The notes: generated from the letters alone by a model not told the origin. A stretch of DNA of 64,000 nt from Xestospongia bergquistia (GCA_963965975.1 OZ014418.1:1004501-1068500), one strand, 5' to 3'; counted from the first letter of the stretch, positions 47,099 through 62,815 are shown. A program made the numbers and translations.

Positions 47099-48404
47099 AA
47101 TGATATTGATTTGACAATTTTAGTCACAGCTTATTAATAATCTTCATATTGAAATGATAATGATATCAACAAATCCTATTTAATTATTGATTATAATAAC
47201 ATTGGAAAGTCATGAGTAATAAATGTAATAATATTACAGCTGTAATAATACTACAGCTGTAATAGTATAACATTACAGCTGCTATCTGAAGCCAATTGCT
47301 GAATGTAATAGTGTGACTTCCTGTATACACAAATATGGACATGTAACTGAAAATAGTATTACAGTTATTATACAGACAATATAGCTTATAAACAAAGGAT
47401 GGAGTGTGTGTTACTAAAAATAGATATACTATTCTTAGAAACAAATTACTTTTCCATAAGTTCCTAATATTAATTCTTGTTGACCGTTACAAGTAATGTC
47501 ACCCAATGTAGCACAAAGGACACTATCATATTGATCTGACGAAGGTAACAAAAGGGGATGTCCTTCCATACTGGACCGAAGAACATCACTAAAGTAGAGA
47601 CCATACTTATAATTGATACGATACTAAAGAAATTATTTCATAATCAATAGCCTATTAGGCATATCATTTCAAAATAATACACAGCTGGTATTAATGGGTC
47701 CAATTAAGATATTACAAGTCCTTGCTTGCATGCTTCTATAGACTTTGTAATATAATAGTCCTATTGTTTGGTATTAGAATAGAACACCTTATGAGGCACT
47801 TCACACAGTGACAGTCTATAATAAATATGGTTTTGTGGATCAGCACCTGTATCCTGACAGGATGCTATCAGTTATTAAATCATAACCATAATAATATGCA
47901 GCTGTATTTCATAAATAGATATAACAATGGTAATAATTTTGTTATTACATAATAATTAGATTCAATTAAGTCTATTAAAATTAAGTTTGTGTGTTTCTCA
48001 ATACTAGTTCATAATAAAATGAACTATTATAGTAAAAATACAATGACTTACGGAAAAACAGATCCAATTTCAACGGCTGAAGTCACTAATAAATGAACAG
48101 CATTCTCTGTAGATGAAGTCATAATCAATTTTATATTACATGTACATGTATAGATATAACCCTTACATGTGTACATATGTACTTACATGCATTGTCATGT
48201 ATAAAGACATCTTTTGTTTGTGTCAATACCATATATAAACAAGAAGTGTATCTTAGCAACTGAATTATTAACCTTGTTGAGAAGGAGAGGTAAATAAATT
48301 AACAGATGTGATTGGTCCATCAAAACAACTGGTATCAACATACTGCAACAAAACTAGAGAGATAAACAATAAAAAATACATCAAATAATAGATAAGTATT
48401 GGTA

Positions 48405-48452
<48 letters not shown>

Positions 48453-49907
48453 ATACTCATAACACAAACCGTTATTATCCACATCAACTAATGAACATTT
48501 GATATATCCATTTTGACAGCCATAAACAGTAAGTCGACGTGATCCGTTAAGATAACAAAACTCTATATCGGTGATACTACTGGGTAAGTCCTGTAACTCA
48601 GGAAACCAAGTATCAACAGATAATTCCTCCTGAAATAAGACCTGATGAAGATAAGAAATGAGATTGTAAGGAAGTAAGGTATTATTTATCTCTTACCTCT
48701 CCAGATATGAAGACTTGTCTATAGAGGTGAACTTTAAGGTCATCTCCAGAGAGTAAAAAAACATTCTCTACGTTATCTCCACATTTAATTCTAGAGGAGA
48801 AACAAGAGAGCTATCCATCTATTGAATCCATTCATACATCCATTTACCAAATCAAAATGTTTGTTAAGTTGATCGTTATCAATATTTGATATGCATTTTA
48901 CTAATTAAATTAAACTAATGAAAGGGGAATACTCATACACTACAGTGTACAAATGATACATTATCCTGAATCAAGAAAAACTTTGATTAAAGATCCTAAA
49001 TTGAAAACCAACATTCATATATAAAAAATCTGAATTACTTCATAATGACTCATCTATCTACCTCCTACACAAATACACAATGTTTACTGAAGAATTAATC
49101 TTGAAAATTAACAGCTGTGATATATTGATATTTATTGACCTCATGTTAGGATTAGATATATATCATGATAACATAAAAGACAAAAGGCTGCTTAATAAAT
49201 AGTTAAATATGCAGTTAATTAATAGTTAATAAGTAGTTAATATGTGGTTATTATTTAGTTAATAAATTAAATAGTTATGGTGTTTTTGAGTACATTTCAA
49301 GTATTAAAGCTGCCAGATTTTAAGTCTCTTCCTTGTTCTTAAAGTTTAACTGTCACTTTCAGTTGACATTCCAGAAATGTAAATCATTATTAGAATACAA
49401 TAATCAATTAGCAGATCACTAGTAGGTTCCCGCCCACGCATTTTAATTAACATGTAGCAGTCAGTTGGCTGATTTCTACTTGGATACGGTTACTATGACA
49501 ACTATGGAAGCAGGAATATTCCCAACAGTCATTGTGAAAACAAGTTCATAGACAACAATAAAAGGTTAGAGTAAATACAATATTTATAATGTATTCTATT
49601 GATACAGAACCCACTTTATTAAGGCAATAATTATATAAAGTAATTCTTTATAAGTGCAGATCATTCTTTTGTCTTTTTGTCCTACAATTAATTATCATGT
49701 GACTATCCCCATGAAATCATTGTCCATTACACCATTCATACGAAATCAGGTCTTTCAAAATGTTTCATAATCTAACATTCAAGATTTATGAAACATTTTA
49801 TTAATGTCATTCTTTGTCAGGTACTTTAGACCTAAATACTCTAAAATCTTAATTCTTGTCTTTAAGTTAATAAATCTGAAAACTTAAGCATTTAGAAATT
49901 AATATGG

Positions 49908-49943
<36 letters not shown>

Positions 49944-51043
49944 GTAGATCTAAATTAAGTGGATTATAGACTCTTTACATCAAAATAGATTACTAATGGT
50001 CACTGCAGACATTGTTAATTTTGTATAAAGTAGTACATTGCCAAACCACACCTTAAACGTACTGCTTAGAGTTAACTATTGAACTAACTGTGTATGTGTA
50101 AGTTTGAATGGTATAAACTTTAGATTTATAGGTAACCAGTCCTCTAGAAAACAAAAGAAAAAATACAAATTTTGTCATTTCATAAATCAATGCATTACTT
50201 TCATGGAGTAGTTGATATGCATATGAGTACCTGCTATCTTGTCCCAATCAAGAGGTAAAGTTGGCCCTGAATGTAAACCATATATATTGAAATATACTTC
50301 CTTTGGTTCAATGGTCTAATGTAAATAATAAACAAGTTTATTTTTCAGACTGGCTACAAGTGAGAAGTCTATCCTGTTAGCGTTATTAGCTATCCATGCA
50401 TCCATTCATCCAGTTATCTATCCATTCATACCTTAATTAATGTCACACCCACTACTGGACTATTAGGTTCACGAACAAAAGCATCCAATGAGATAATTTC
50501 AGCATCAGCTAAGTTATCACACAATATAAATTATATATATATATAATAGAACTGAAAGAGTTTATATAATATAGATATATGTATAAACTCTTTCAATTCA
50601 ATAGTTTGGTGCCCTTAGTATTAGCTTATTGCTATTGCTATCCTTTGCAATAAAAAATGAACTAAAACTTAGCAGGTGCAGCACCATTAATGAAATGATA
50701 TATGAATCTACAATAAAAGTGTGTCAGTACCTGGAATGTATGAAAAGGTTATTAATTTGTACGAAGCTTGTAGAGTTTTAGGATCAAATTCTAGTCGATA
50801 GATTTCACCCCGAACAGTAGCAACAAGAAGTTTATTGTGTCCATTTATTTGTATATTGACAAATCCATAAATATTGCTTTGATTTGGTAGTGGAAAGAAA
50901 TTTAATTCATGAAATGTCAAGTTTTGCTGTGTACTTAAACTTGGGCCAGAAGACTCTATGCTCAGACTCAATTTGGTACTAATTTCAAGAGGATCATTCC
51001 CTCCTCTTCCTCCTCCTCCTTCTGAATCTTGATATTCTGACAT
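46420..51043 (-). CDS. KPTN: kaptin (KICSTOR subunit)
   Basis: Twelve exons (50731-51043, 50432-50508, 50231-50315, 50089-50143, 48697-48790, 48470-48641, 48273-48353, 48052-48106, 47450-47588, 47015-47045, 46612-46754, 46420-46500) give 441 residues, near the 436 of the human protein. Kaptin is part of the KICSTOR complex that places GATOR1 on lysosomes and restrains mTORC1 when nutrients are low; it has also been linked to actin. Seen across its length: QSNIYGF, FSYIPADAEIISLDAF, VENVFLLSGDD, RRLTVYGCQNGY, LLLPSSDQYDSVLC, LILGTYGK, IHILQHNLKQISELCLTRLQ, all as in kaptin. The 31-nt exon 10 is the smallest. Start is the ATG at 51043 (MSEYQDSEGGGG). The stop lies in a 17-bp repeat (46390-46437). 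Confidence 0.93.
47232..47283. repeat. CAGCTG palindrome repeats in kaptin intron
   Basis: Three copies about 20 bp apart of (A/C)TTACAGCTG or CTACAGCTG; the first, ATTACAGCTGTAAT, is a perfect 14-bp palindrome. CAGCTG is a bHLH E-box, so it could be regulatory or simply a degenerate satellite. Confidence 0.5.
48405..48451. repeat. CT microsatellite
   Basis: (CT)n with one interruption in a kaptin intron; on the coding strand it is GA-rich, so unlike the CT runs in PLEKHD1 it is not a polypyrimidine tract. A GA run at 47065-47100 lies in another kaptin intron. Confidence 0.9.
49909..49943. repeat. ATT microsatellite
   Basis: About twelve ATT triplets in the long fourth intron of kaptin. A similar (AAT)n run is at 62297-62327. 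Confidence 0.9.
50549..50599. repeat. inverted repeat in first kaptin intron
   Basis: GAACTGAAAGAGTTTATA (50549-50566) pairs with TATAAACTCTTTCAATTC (50582-50599), 17 of 18 positions, around a 15-nt AT-rich loop. Could be a small fold-back element. Confidence 0.6.
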
Positions 51044-51125
51044 TTCCAATTTTCATCAGTTTCGGACTCAGTCTCAGTCAAGAGGGGGTGTGGTAGAAGG
51101 TGCGGTCAACATGTTGATGAACCAA

Positions 51126-51174
51126 AGTCTCGTACCCACACGGAATATTTTGCGTACCGTCTAGGTACGAGACT
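51126..51174. mobile_element. 49-bp palindromic element, AGTCTCG ends
   Basis: AGTCTCGTACC at the left and GGTACGAGACT at the right are exact inverted copies around 27 bp. The end motif is shared with the element at 28817. It sits in the kaptin-SEC23 divergent promoter. No clear target duplication. Confidence 0.6.
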
Positions 51175-51197
51175 AGATAACACGTTTACCACGTACA

Positions 51198-54995
<3,798 letters not shown>

Positions 54996-55112
54996 ATATT
55001 ACATGACTTGTATGAAATTTTAATAGTTAATATTATTTAAGTTTTATTATTATTAATAATTATTAATGTTATAAGGATAGTTGATGGGGAAATCCCCACC
55101 CATTCCTAGCAA

Positions 55113-56675
55113 ATGGCTACATTGCAGGACGTTGTAGATGCTGAACTTCGTTGTGCTATATGTCATGACCGTTTAAAGAGCCCCAGAGTTTTACCTTGTC
55201 TCCATTCATTCTGTGAGGCATGTCTAGATCAAGTAATAGCTCGAGTTCAGCCAACAGGCAATGTTAATTGTCCCCTTTGTAACGCTTCTCACCCTAGACC
55301 TTCTAATGGAGCGAAGGGCTTCAGAGCCAATTTTACTCTAAGTAACATCATCGAGGCACGAGAACTCCACGACGCAGAATTGGAAACTCTACAATTAAAA
55401 TGCGAGAATGGTTTAGATTCTGATCCGGGAGTTGCTCGTTGTATTGATTGCGAATGTTATCTCTGTGTCTCGTGTCGTGATCAGCATATGAAGCTCAAAG
55501 CAACACGAACTCATCGTATCATTACATTAACTGACATCAAGAATGATGTCCGTAAGTTAGAGTACAAACGTTTCTGTATCGATCACGAGGAAGAGGAACT
55601 GAGGCTATACTGCAAGGATTGTGAGGAGGTCATTTGTAGAGATTGTACTATTGTGACTCATAAACCACATAATTATGATTTTATTAAGAATGTTCGACCC
55701 GAGTTAGAAGAAAAGATGCGCAGGCTTCTCCTTGAAGTTGAACGAAAATCCATTGAGTTTGATGACCACTTGAACTATCTAAATAAAGTAGAAGGTGATA
55801 GTAGCGATAATTTCCTTCAATCTGAACGACAAGTACGTTACTACTTTGAAGAGTATCGTGAAAGACTTTTAGCACAAGAAGAACACCTCCTTCAAACCTT
55901 GAAGGAGGCACAAGGTGAAAGAAGCAAACAGCTCTGCCATCATAAGGAAATTTTGGAAACTTCTAAAGCTAAACTAGAGAGTGCTAAAATGTTCGCTGAA
56001 CAACTTTTAGGGAAAGGTATTCCAGTAGATATTGCTATGATGAGCAAGCAGACATGTAAACGTCTTGAAGATCTTCAGACGGAAAATTGGGATCGTAATT
56101 CCATTCAACCTAGTCAATGGGCTTTCATGCCTGATGATGATCCTTTCAAGGCCAAAATTTGTGGTGGAATTAGTCGTGGTGATATCAAAGTTGAAAATCT
56201 TGGACAACCAATAAAGGGTTCCAATGAATTTATTGTGCATTTAAATTCTGACATTGACTCCACCCACAGTAATCTAGTTGTCTCTGTAACAGATAATAAT
56301 GGACAACCTCTCCCAAACATTCAAATCAGAAAAGAAGACAAACACAGCTGGAAGGTGACTTATAACATAACTACTGATGGTATTTACAAATTCTCAGTTT
56401 CTGTGGATGGTATTGATGCTGCTAAGAGTCCTTTTGTTCGTGAGTGGGCTGCAAAATTGTCACGAAACATGCGAGTTCGACGTGGTAACGATTGGAAATG
56501 GGGAGACCAAGATGGTGGTCCTGAGGCTTGTGGGACAGTCATGGGTTGGGCCGAGGAGGTTGGAGCATCCAATAACTGGGTCAAAATCAAGTGGGATAAG
56601 ACCAACCGACAAAATAACTATCGCTGGGGAGCTGAAAGTTCATATGATTTGCAGATTGTTGTTCGTCACGAATAG
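55113..56675 (+). CDS. TRIM-filamin protein with MIB/HERC2 domain
   Basis: One exon, 520 residues. RING finger at 14-56 (CAICHDRL, CLHSFCEAC, CPLC); B-box 1 at 97-134; B-box 2 at 155-186 (CIDHEEEELRLYCKDC); coiled coil ~195-300; a filamin-type Ig repeat ~355-445 (ISRGDIKVENLGQPIKGSNE, GIDAAKSPF); and at ~452-517 an MIB/HERC2 domain (RVRRGNDWKWGDQDGGPEA, WVKIKWD, NNYRWGAESSYDLQIV). The RING predicts ubiquitin ligase activity; in Mind bomb the MIB/HERC2 domain binds substrate tails such as Notch ligands. RING-B-box-coiled coil-filamin is known (TRIM45 and the TRIM-NHL group), but I do not know a TRIM ending in MIB/HERC2. It starts 117 bp after SEC23 on the same strand and has CCCCACCCA just before its ATG. 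Confidence 0.92.
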   Translation: MATLQDVVDAELRCAICHDRLKSPRVLPCLHSFCEACLDQVIARVQPTGNVNCPLCNASHPRPSNGAKGFRANFTLSNIIEARELHDAELETLQLKCENGLDSDPGVARCIDCECYLCVSCRDQHMKLKATRTHRIITLTDIKNDVRKLEYKRFCIDHEEEELRLYCKDCEEVICRDCTIVTHKPHNYDFIKNVRPELEEKMRRLLLEVERKSIEFDDHLNYLNKVEGDSSDNFLQSERQVRYYFEEYRERLLAQEEHLLQTLKEAQGERSKQLCHHKEILETSKAKLESAKMFAEQLLGKGIPVDIAMMSKQTCKRLEDLQTENWDRNSIQPSQWAFMPDDDPFKAKICGGISRGDIKVENLGQPIKGSNEFIVHLNSDIDSTHSNLVVSVTDNNGQPLPNIQIRKEDKHSWKVTYNITTDGIYKFSVSVDGIDAAKSPFVREWAAKLSRNMRVRRGNDWKWGDQDGGPEACGTVMGWAEEVGASNNWVKIKWDKTNRQNNYRWGAESSYDLQIVVRHE

Positions 56676-56885
56676 ATAAGTTTGCTTATTTTTATATGGA
56701 GGATGTACCACAGAAACCTTATATTTTCCTAATGAATTATTTAGTGTGTTTATTATAAACTGATTATATAAGACACACAGAACAATAATAGACTTTCTGT
56801 TGATGTTTGATATTTTTTGTTTTTCTTTAATAATTTTTGTATAAACAAGCTCATGTGATCAAAGAGTGGGTGGATCATATCCTCA

Positions 56886-59434
56886 ATGGCTACAGAAGAG
56901 AGTAGACTATTTCAAAAGTACTTCAGTGACATTAGTAGTGCATTGACAGCTAATCATCAATCTTGTCTTGTCTTAGCTAATCTTTGTTGTTCCAGATATT
57001 TGATTGATCAGCAGGTCAGAAATCAAATCCAAGAAGAAAAAGGGATCTATGCAGCTAACACTTTACTAAAATGCTTAGAAGCAAAGGTGGTCGTCGAGCC
57101 TTCTTGCTTTGAGGCGATTTTAGATGTATTAAAAGAGGAATGCATGTTGTGTGCGATAATTGAAAACATGCAAAAAGACTACAAAGATGTTGAGCGGCTT
57201 GAGCCTACAGCAGACCTACCTCACCCCAATATTGGTAAGTTCATCTATATGATTTACAACTCAATTTTTCTTTTAATTCAGTCATTGCTGAGCTTCAAGA
57301 TGAAATTCAATCAAAAACTGATATGTTTTCCCAGATTGAGGGTTTATGCAACAAGTTTGACTGCCTTGTTGCAACTATTAAAACAGTAATGCGTACACGT
57401 GGTATTAATGTCGAAGATCTCAAGACCCCGCTAGAATCAAAGCTTTCTCGAGCATCTAACATAGTTCAGGTATCTTATATGCCTTCATTGAAGAAAGTCA
57501 AAACAGTTGAAGAGTTTTTTAATTTCATTTTGCAACACAAATTTTGTGGGTTTTTGAATTTCAGCCTCCTTACAATATATGCTGAAAAACATGGCAATGA
57601 TGAGGCAAAGAAAGAAATTAAAGATTACAATTCTGCATTTCAGAATTTTGCAAAAGCTGTAAAAATGGATGAGCTACTAAAAGCAATTTTGAATAAACCT
57701 GGACTCCCAAAGCCTTTTGCTCCAATTGGTCTCCCTATTCTTGAATTCACACTTGAAGAGTCGTGGTACCAACGTAGTTATAATGTTTTCACGGAAATTC
57801 TGAGTGGCTTTTTCTCATGTTCAAATGCATTATTGTTTAATTCGATTGAAGAAAATTGCATAAAAATATCTTATTGCCTCTTTCCTGATGTTTTGGAGTC
57901 TGTAATGCAGGATCTAGACAATTCAAAGCAACTGAAAATGTTAGGAATTGATGTGGTCCTACACACAGAGCAAAAACAGAAAAATTCAAGTAATTTTAGT
58001 ATATATGTTGTTGACTAAAATATTTAATTTCATTTTAATTTTTCACAGGACCAAATACTCATTATATCAGAATGAAACAATGTCTCACATGTCCAATTTG
58101 CAAAGAGATCTTCAAAGATCCAAAGGTCTTATCCTGTCATCATTCATTTTGTTTGCAATGTCTTTCTTCTGTTAAAGGAATACATTCAGGTTTGTTCATA
58201 AGTATATGACTTGAGTTATCTTAAAACTGATCATTTAGGTAAGATAGAATGTTCCATGTGTCGAAAAATTGAAGTGCTTCCTAAAGAAGGTATACAAGGA
58301 TTATCTCCAGCCCATCACCTTTCTGCCTTTATTGAATTGCTATCAATTGAGGAGACTCCTATAGCTGCTCGTACAAGTACAGGATGTAGCAGTGACAACT
58401 GCAATAATCTTCCAGTTGCTTGGTGTGAAATGTGTGAAAATCTTTGTAAAAATTGCGTGGAGAGCCATGGGAGAATGAAGGCAACCAAAAGTCACGAAAT
58501 TACGTATATTGAGGAAATTAAAAGTTCTGGCAGAGTACCGGCATCTGTTTTGCTAAAATGTCCTAAGCATGGAGAATTACTCAAGCTTTATTGTGAAGAT
58601 TGCAACAAGATTGGATGTCGTGAATGTTTTGATGACGTTGATCATGATTCCCAAAAAGATTCAGTTGAAGAGCAAACTATTAGAAGTAAAGAAAGAAAAG
58701 AAAAACGTCATGATTTACTCTCATTGAATGGTTTGGTGAAGGAGGGAGAGAATAAAAGCAAACATTTAAAAGAAAACCAGAGAGATCTTGATTCTACTGA
58801 TAAAGCAGTGACTCTTTATATTGAGGACTTGAAGATGAGTACAGGGAAACTCTCCAATAAATGGAAAGATATAATCCAAGCAAAAAAAGAACAGCTGCAA
58901 AAAGAAGAAAGTGGACTCAATGAAGCCTATGAAAATGCTAAACGCTTCATCAATGCTAAGGAAAACACTCCATCAGCTAGTGCTCCAGAAGTGATGTTCA
59001 AAAAACTAGTGGAGTGGATAAATACGGAAGACAAACCTCCAACAAAGCCATGGCTAAGTTTGTCTGACACTTCAGCTAATATCGAAATTGTTGAACGACT
59101 TCCCTCTGACTCAATTCTTGTCACATTTCCAACTAATCCTCCGTCACTTAGTGTGGGAGACAATTTCTTTCACGTCAGTGTTATCAATTTTATACCTGTC
59201 AAATCTGCTCCTCAGCCAATAATAACAATTACTGGAAATCAATCCGAGTGTGTGGCACATATTAGAAAAGTTGGAAACCTCACCTGGTATGTATTGTTTC
59301 ATACTGAGGATTCTAAAGTTTCAATCACTATAACCATTGATGGAGTAACTTCCAATACTGATGGTACCCCAATAGTACTAGAGCACCCTTTCAATGATAG
59401 TAGTACTTCACAGGCACAAACAATAGCATTCTGA
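56886..59434 (+). CDS. CARD-like, helical and TRIM-filamin fusion protein
   Basis: Exons 56886-57234, 57282-57989, 58049-58189 and 58239-59434 join in one frame, 797 residues. Residues 5-100 look like a CARD/death fold: five helices, with [19 protein letters not shown] and [13 protein letters not shown] in the usual places. Residues ~155-350 are a module with [19 protein letters not shown] and, nearer its end, [20 protein letters not shown]. Then RING 367-407 ([22 protein letters not shown]), B-box 1 at 449-486, B-box 2 at 508-536, coiled coil ~540-650, and a diverged filamin-like end. The join at intron 57990-58048 has a GTAATT donor and TTTTTCACAG acceptor and keeps frame. The alternative is two genes: a CARD protein ending at 58018 and a TRIM starting at the Met at 58073. 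I favour one gene. Confidence 0.75.
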
Positions 59435-60164
59435 TAATTTATTCAAGATATATAAGTCTCAAGATATTGATGTTTTACTAATTGTATTTACTAAACATAG
59501 TTTAGTAAATATTACTTATTGTTACTAACAGTGCAATTTGTACACTGTTTATTGTGCTCTATTTTATATATTAATTAATTTTAAATTATTGTGTGTATAA
59601 ATTTTAGCAATTGTCATTTAAAAAGCTATGTCTGATTACTGGATTATAATGACTGACCATATGTCCTAAATCTCAAAATTGGCACTGCAAATTAATAAAG
59701 CAATATATGGATTCACACTGATAGCTAATATTTTATTCATTAAAAAATAGTAGCTATATATAAGTGGAGTATGATTCATGGTGTAACTACTGTCTTTTGA
59801 CGAACTGGATTTTGGTTGCTGGGGCATTGCATGCAATCTTGCAATTATAATAGTAATAATTATTAGTGTACATTTTTTGCAGGTTACTGACATGTCATAA
59901 GTATGTGTATGTTATATTTATTGAACTAATAGTAAGAGAGATTTATTATATAGAAGTATTAAATATCTAATTATATTAATATTGTTAGTTTCCTCGGTAT
60001 CTTAGTAATCTATATTTGTATACTACTGATAACTCGACCTCTACGTCATAAATGGCTCTATGCGCAATAGAATTTCCTAATGCGCGAAGGATGGCTATGA
60101 GGAGTGGCAACGCGAGATTAGCCCGTCGACAGTAAAGGGTTAATATTACTTTCACTAGATTAGC
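59435..60164. other. intergenic with hairpin and TRIM promoter
   Basis: 730 bp of AT-rich DNA. ATTTACTAAA and TTTAGTAAAT (59487-59510 with a short CATAG centre) form a hairpin ~50 bp after the stop of the CARD-TRIM gene. The last 120 bp before the next ATG are less AT-rich and contain TATGCGCAATAG and AATGCGCGAAGG, NRF1-like half-sites. No gene seen. Confidence 0.5.
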
Positions 60165-61575
60165 ATGGCTGGTCAATCTCTTGAAAAGTGTATTCACGAA
60201 GAACTCACTTGTCCTGTTTGCCTGGAAATTTTCGATAAACCCAAAGTGTTACCATGTCAGCACTCTTTCTGTACAAAATGCCTTCAAACAATCGTTTTTC
60301 AATCTCCCAATAAAGGTATAACGTAGTAAGTATTTAATATTACAATATTATGTTCTTTTCTTAGACGTAATAATTTGTCCACAATGTCGAATTGAGCATC
60401 CACTGATTGATTGTGATGTGAATCGTCTCAGCACTAACTTCACACTGTTAAATCTAATCGACATTTTAAATCGTCACCATGACAATGAGAGTCAAGATAC
60501 CACTACTACAAATGATGAGAACACTATACAGACATCTGAAGTTTCAAAATCAGTAGAACATCTTTCATTACTCTGTTCCGAGCACAAAGAGGAAAGACAA
60601 TTGTATTGCATACCTTGTGAATTAGTTCTATGCCATTTATGCACTCAAACTGAGTCTCATAAAGGTCACAATATAATGAATGCTGACAAAGCAAGGGACT
60701 ATTTGCTGGCGGAGATGAAACGTTTGATAGCAGAAGTTGAAACAAAAGAAAGTGAAGTAGAAACATGTTTATCTCAAATATCAAAAGCTCAAGAGACCGA
60801 TGCAATCTCTGTTAATACATGCAAAGAGGAAATGAGTAGTTTTTTTGATCAGAACATCAGTAAAATTAATGGTAAAATAAGTTATTATCAAGAAAAATTA
60901 GCACGGGTTAAAGAACAGCAGGACTTGTTAATGACAAAACTGGGCAAGTTACAATCTAGTCAAATAAAACAACAAGATGCCAACATTCAAACATTAGAAC
61001 AATCATTAGCAGATATCACCTCAGCATTAACAGCTGCTAGAAATCTCCATTCAACAAACGATAGCAACGATACTGATCCAAACAAAATACTCTGTCAGAT
61101 GAATGAAGTGACGAAACAACTAAAATCAGTCGCTGATTTTCGGAGATATTTGTTGGAAGTACCTCCTCTACAATTATCATTTTATCGAAATGATCCAGTT
61201 AAAACAGACATTATTGATAAAAGAAGCATATCAGTTAAGGGATTAAAAAGAGCTAAAGTTGGTATCAATACGTTCACTATATCATATGGGCAACCCTTAG
61301 TCTGTCAGGATCCTAACATACAGGTAACAGTGACATTACCCAATGGAAAACCCTGTGACCCTGAGGAGATCAAAGTGAAATCCTCTGGAGAAAATTCCTG
61401 GGAAGTGACTTTTTACATTTCTGCTAGTTCCATTCGTTTCTCCGGGTTGTTCACTAGCAATCACATGATCACTGTCGTTGTAAAGATGGGCGGAGTTGAT
61501 GCTATTGGGAGTCCATTTAGTGTTACTTGTGATAAACTATTAAGTAAAGACTTTTTGACTGATCTCGTTGTGTAA
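60165..61575 (+). CDS. TRIM-filamin protein
   Basis: Two exons, 60165-60315 and 60365-61575, 453 residues. RING at 16-58 ([28 protein letters not shown]), split by the intron at the same place as in the CARD-TRIM gene; a single B-box 2 at 121-152 ([22 protein letters not shown]); coiled coil ~165-300; filamin-type repeat ~345-440 ([34 protein letters not shown]). No B-box 1 and no NHL repeats. Expected to be a RING ubiquitin ligase scaffold. The shared RING intron groups it with the CARD-TRIM gene rather than the intronless MIB/HERC2 one. Confidence 0.93.
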
Positions 61576-62292
61576 CTAACGTCTCCCCAGACTGCCACAC
61601 CCCCCAATCTAAAAGGCAGTTGTGAATGAAACTAGTTAATATTATTTAATTTTTTTACAATGTGTGTAAGTGTGTGTTGTGTTGACAATGAACATTCTTT
61701 TTCAAGATTTTCTTTGTAACAAATGTCGATTAAACCATCTTTAACAACAATTTGTGCGTTTGGTATAGCTCCCTTTCATAAATCTATTGTTGATCAGAAC
61801 CAAAAAGTAAAAAAAATCACTTACTTGTGGAATAGTTTACAATAATTATTGTGCTGTGCAAGTAGTCAATTAATATAATACCTTTGCATTTGTAATCAAG
61901 TTTACTCAATATATACCAGTAATCACTTAGCAATTAATGTACAGTTTGTCTACTTGGGAAACTACTGGTTAGTTGATGCCACTTTTTTATTTTATTTCTC
62001 ATTATTCATAAAATAATTCCATTTCTAAATACAGTAGATTAAAGGGAGATCTTTGGCCAGTATTTATTATAACATTATATATTATTACAATAGATACACA
62101 TAAACATGAAAGATTTTATGAGCTCAAATTGAAATAAAGTTGTATTAATTAAATATTGATACACAAATTTTTTAAAGATATAGTAGACAATTAATAATAA
62201 CACACAATATGGATTTGTGTGATAACCTAATAATAATAGACACATATTACATAATGCTACAGTTAATTAGTGCTACCTCTGTTTAATTAATT

Positions 62293-62327
<35 letters not shown>

Positions 62328-62401
62328 TTGGGTTTGGAAAAAATCCAAGTTACTGAAAACTTGCAAAAAGATGGACATCTCACAAACAAACAAGTTTTGT
62401 C
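61576..62401. other. convergent intergenic region
   Basis: 826 bp between the 3' ends of the TRIM gene (+) and the MARK kinase gene (-). It is AT-rich, with an (AAT)n run at 62297-62327 and AATAAAG near 62134. No gene seen. Confidence 0.5.
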
Positions 62402-62780
62402 TCATAGTCTCATTTCGTCAGCTATTCGAGAGGCAATTTGTTTAAATGCCATTGTATTGCCCGATATTCGTTTAAAACGAACACCATTTAATGAGAGGCG
62501 TGGCAACTTGCACACCTCCATTTCCCATTGAATAAGATCTCCACCTTCTCCTTCACCATTAGCACAGAGAATGAGATAACGATCTCTTTGTTCATAGTCA
62601 ATAGACAAGAGATCAAGAACACGTTTGATTTCAACAATCATATTGTAAGCATCCATTGCAGAGGTCGTTTTCATGCTCCATGTGAACCGAAGAGATCTAG
62701 GTTTTTCCTGTTGTTCTGCTACTGGTGTGGATGATGATCCTCTGAAAAGAAAAATGGTAATAACATTTTGTCTACCTCTC

Positions 62781-62815
<35 letters not shown>

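Noticed and set aside
47065-47100. GA microsatellite as a regulatory GAGA element
   Set aside because: It is one of several simple dinucleotide runs in introns, with nothing to separate it from slippage.
55684-56605. Long minus-strand frames across the TRIM-MIB/HERC2 exon
   Set aside because: Antisense shadows of a well-supported coding exon.
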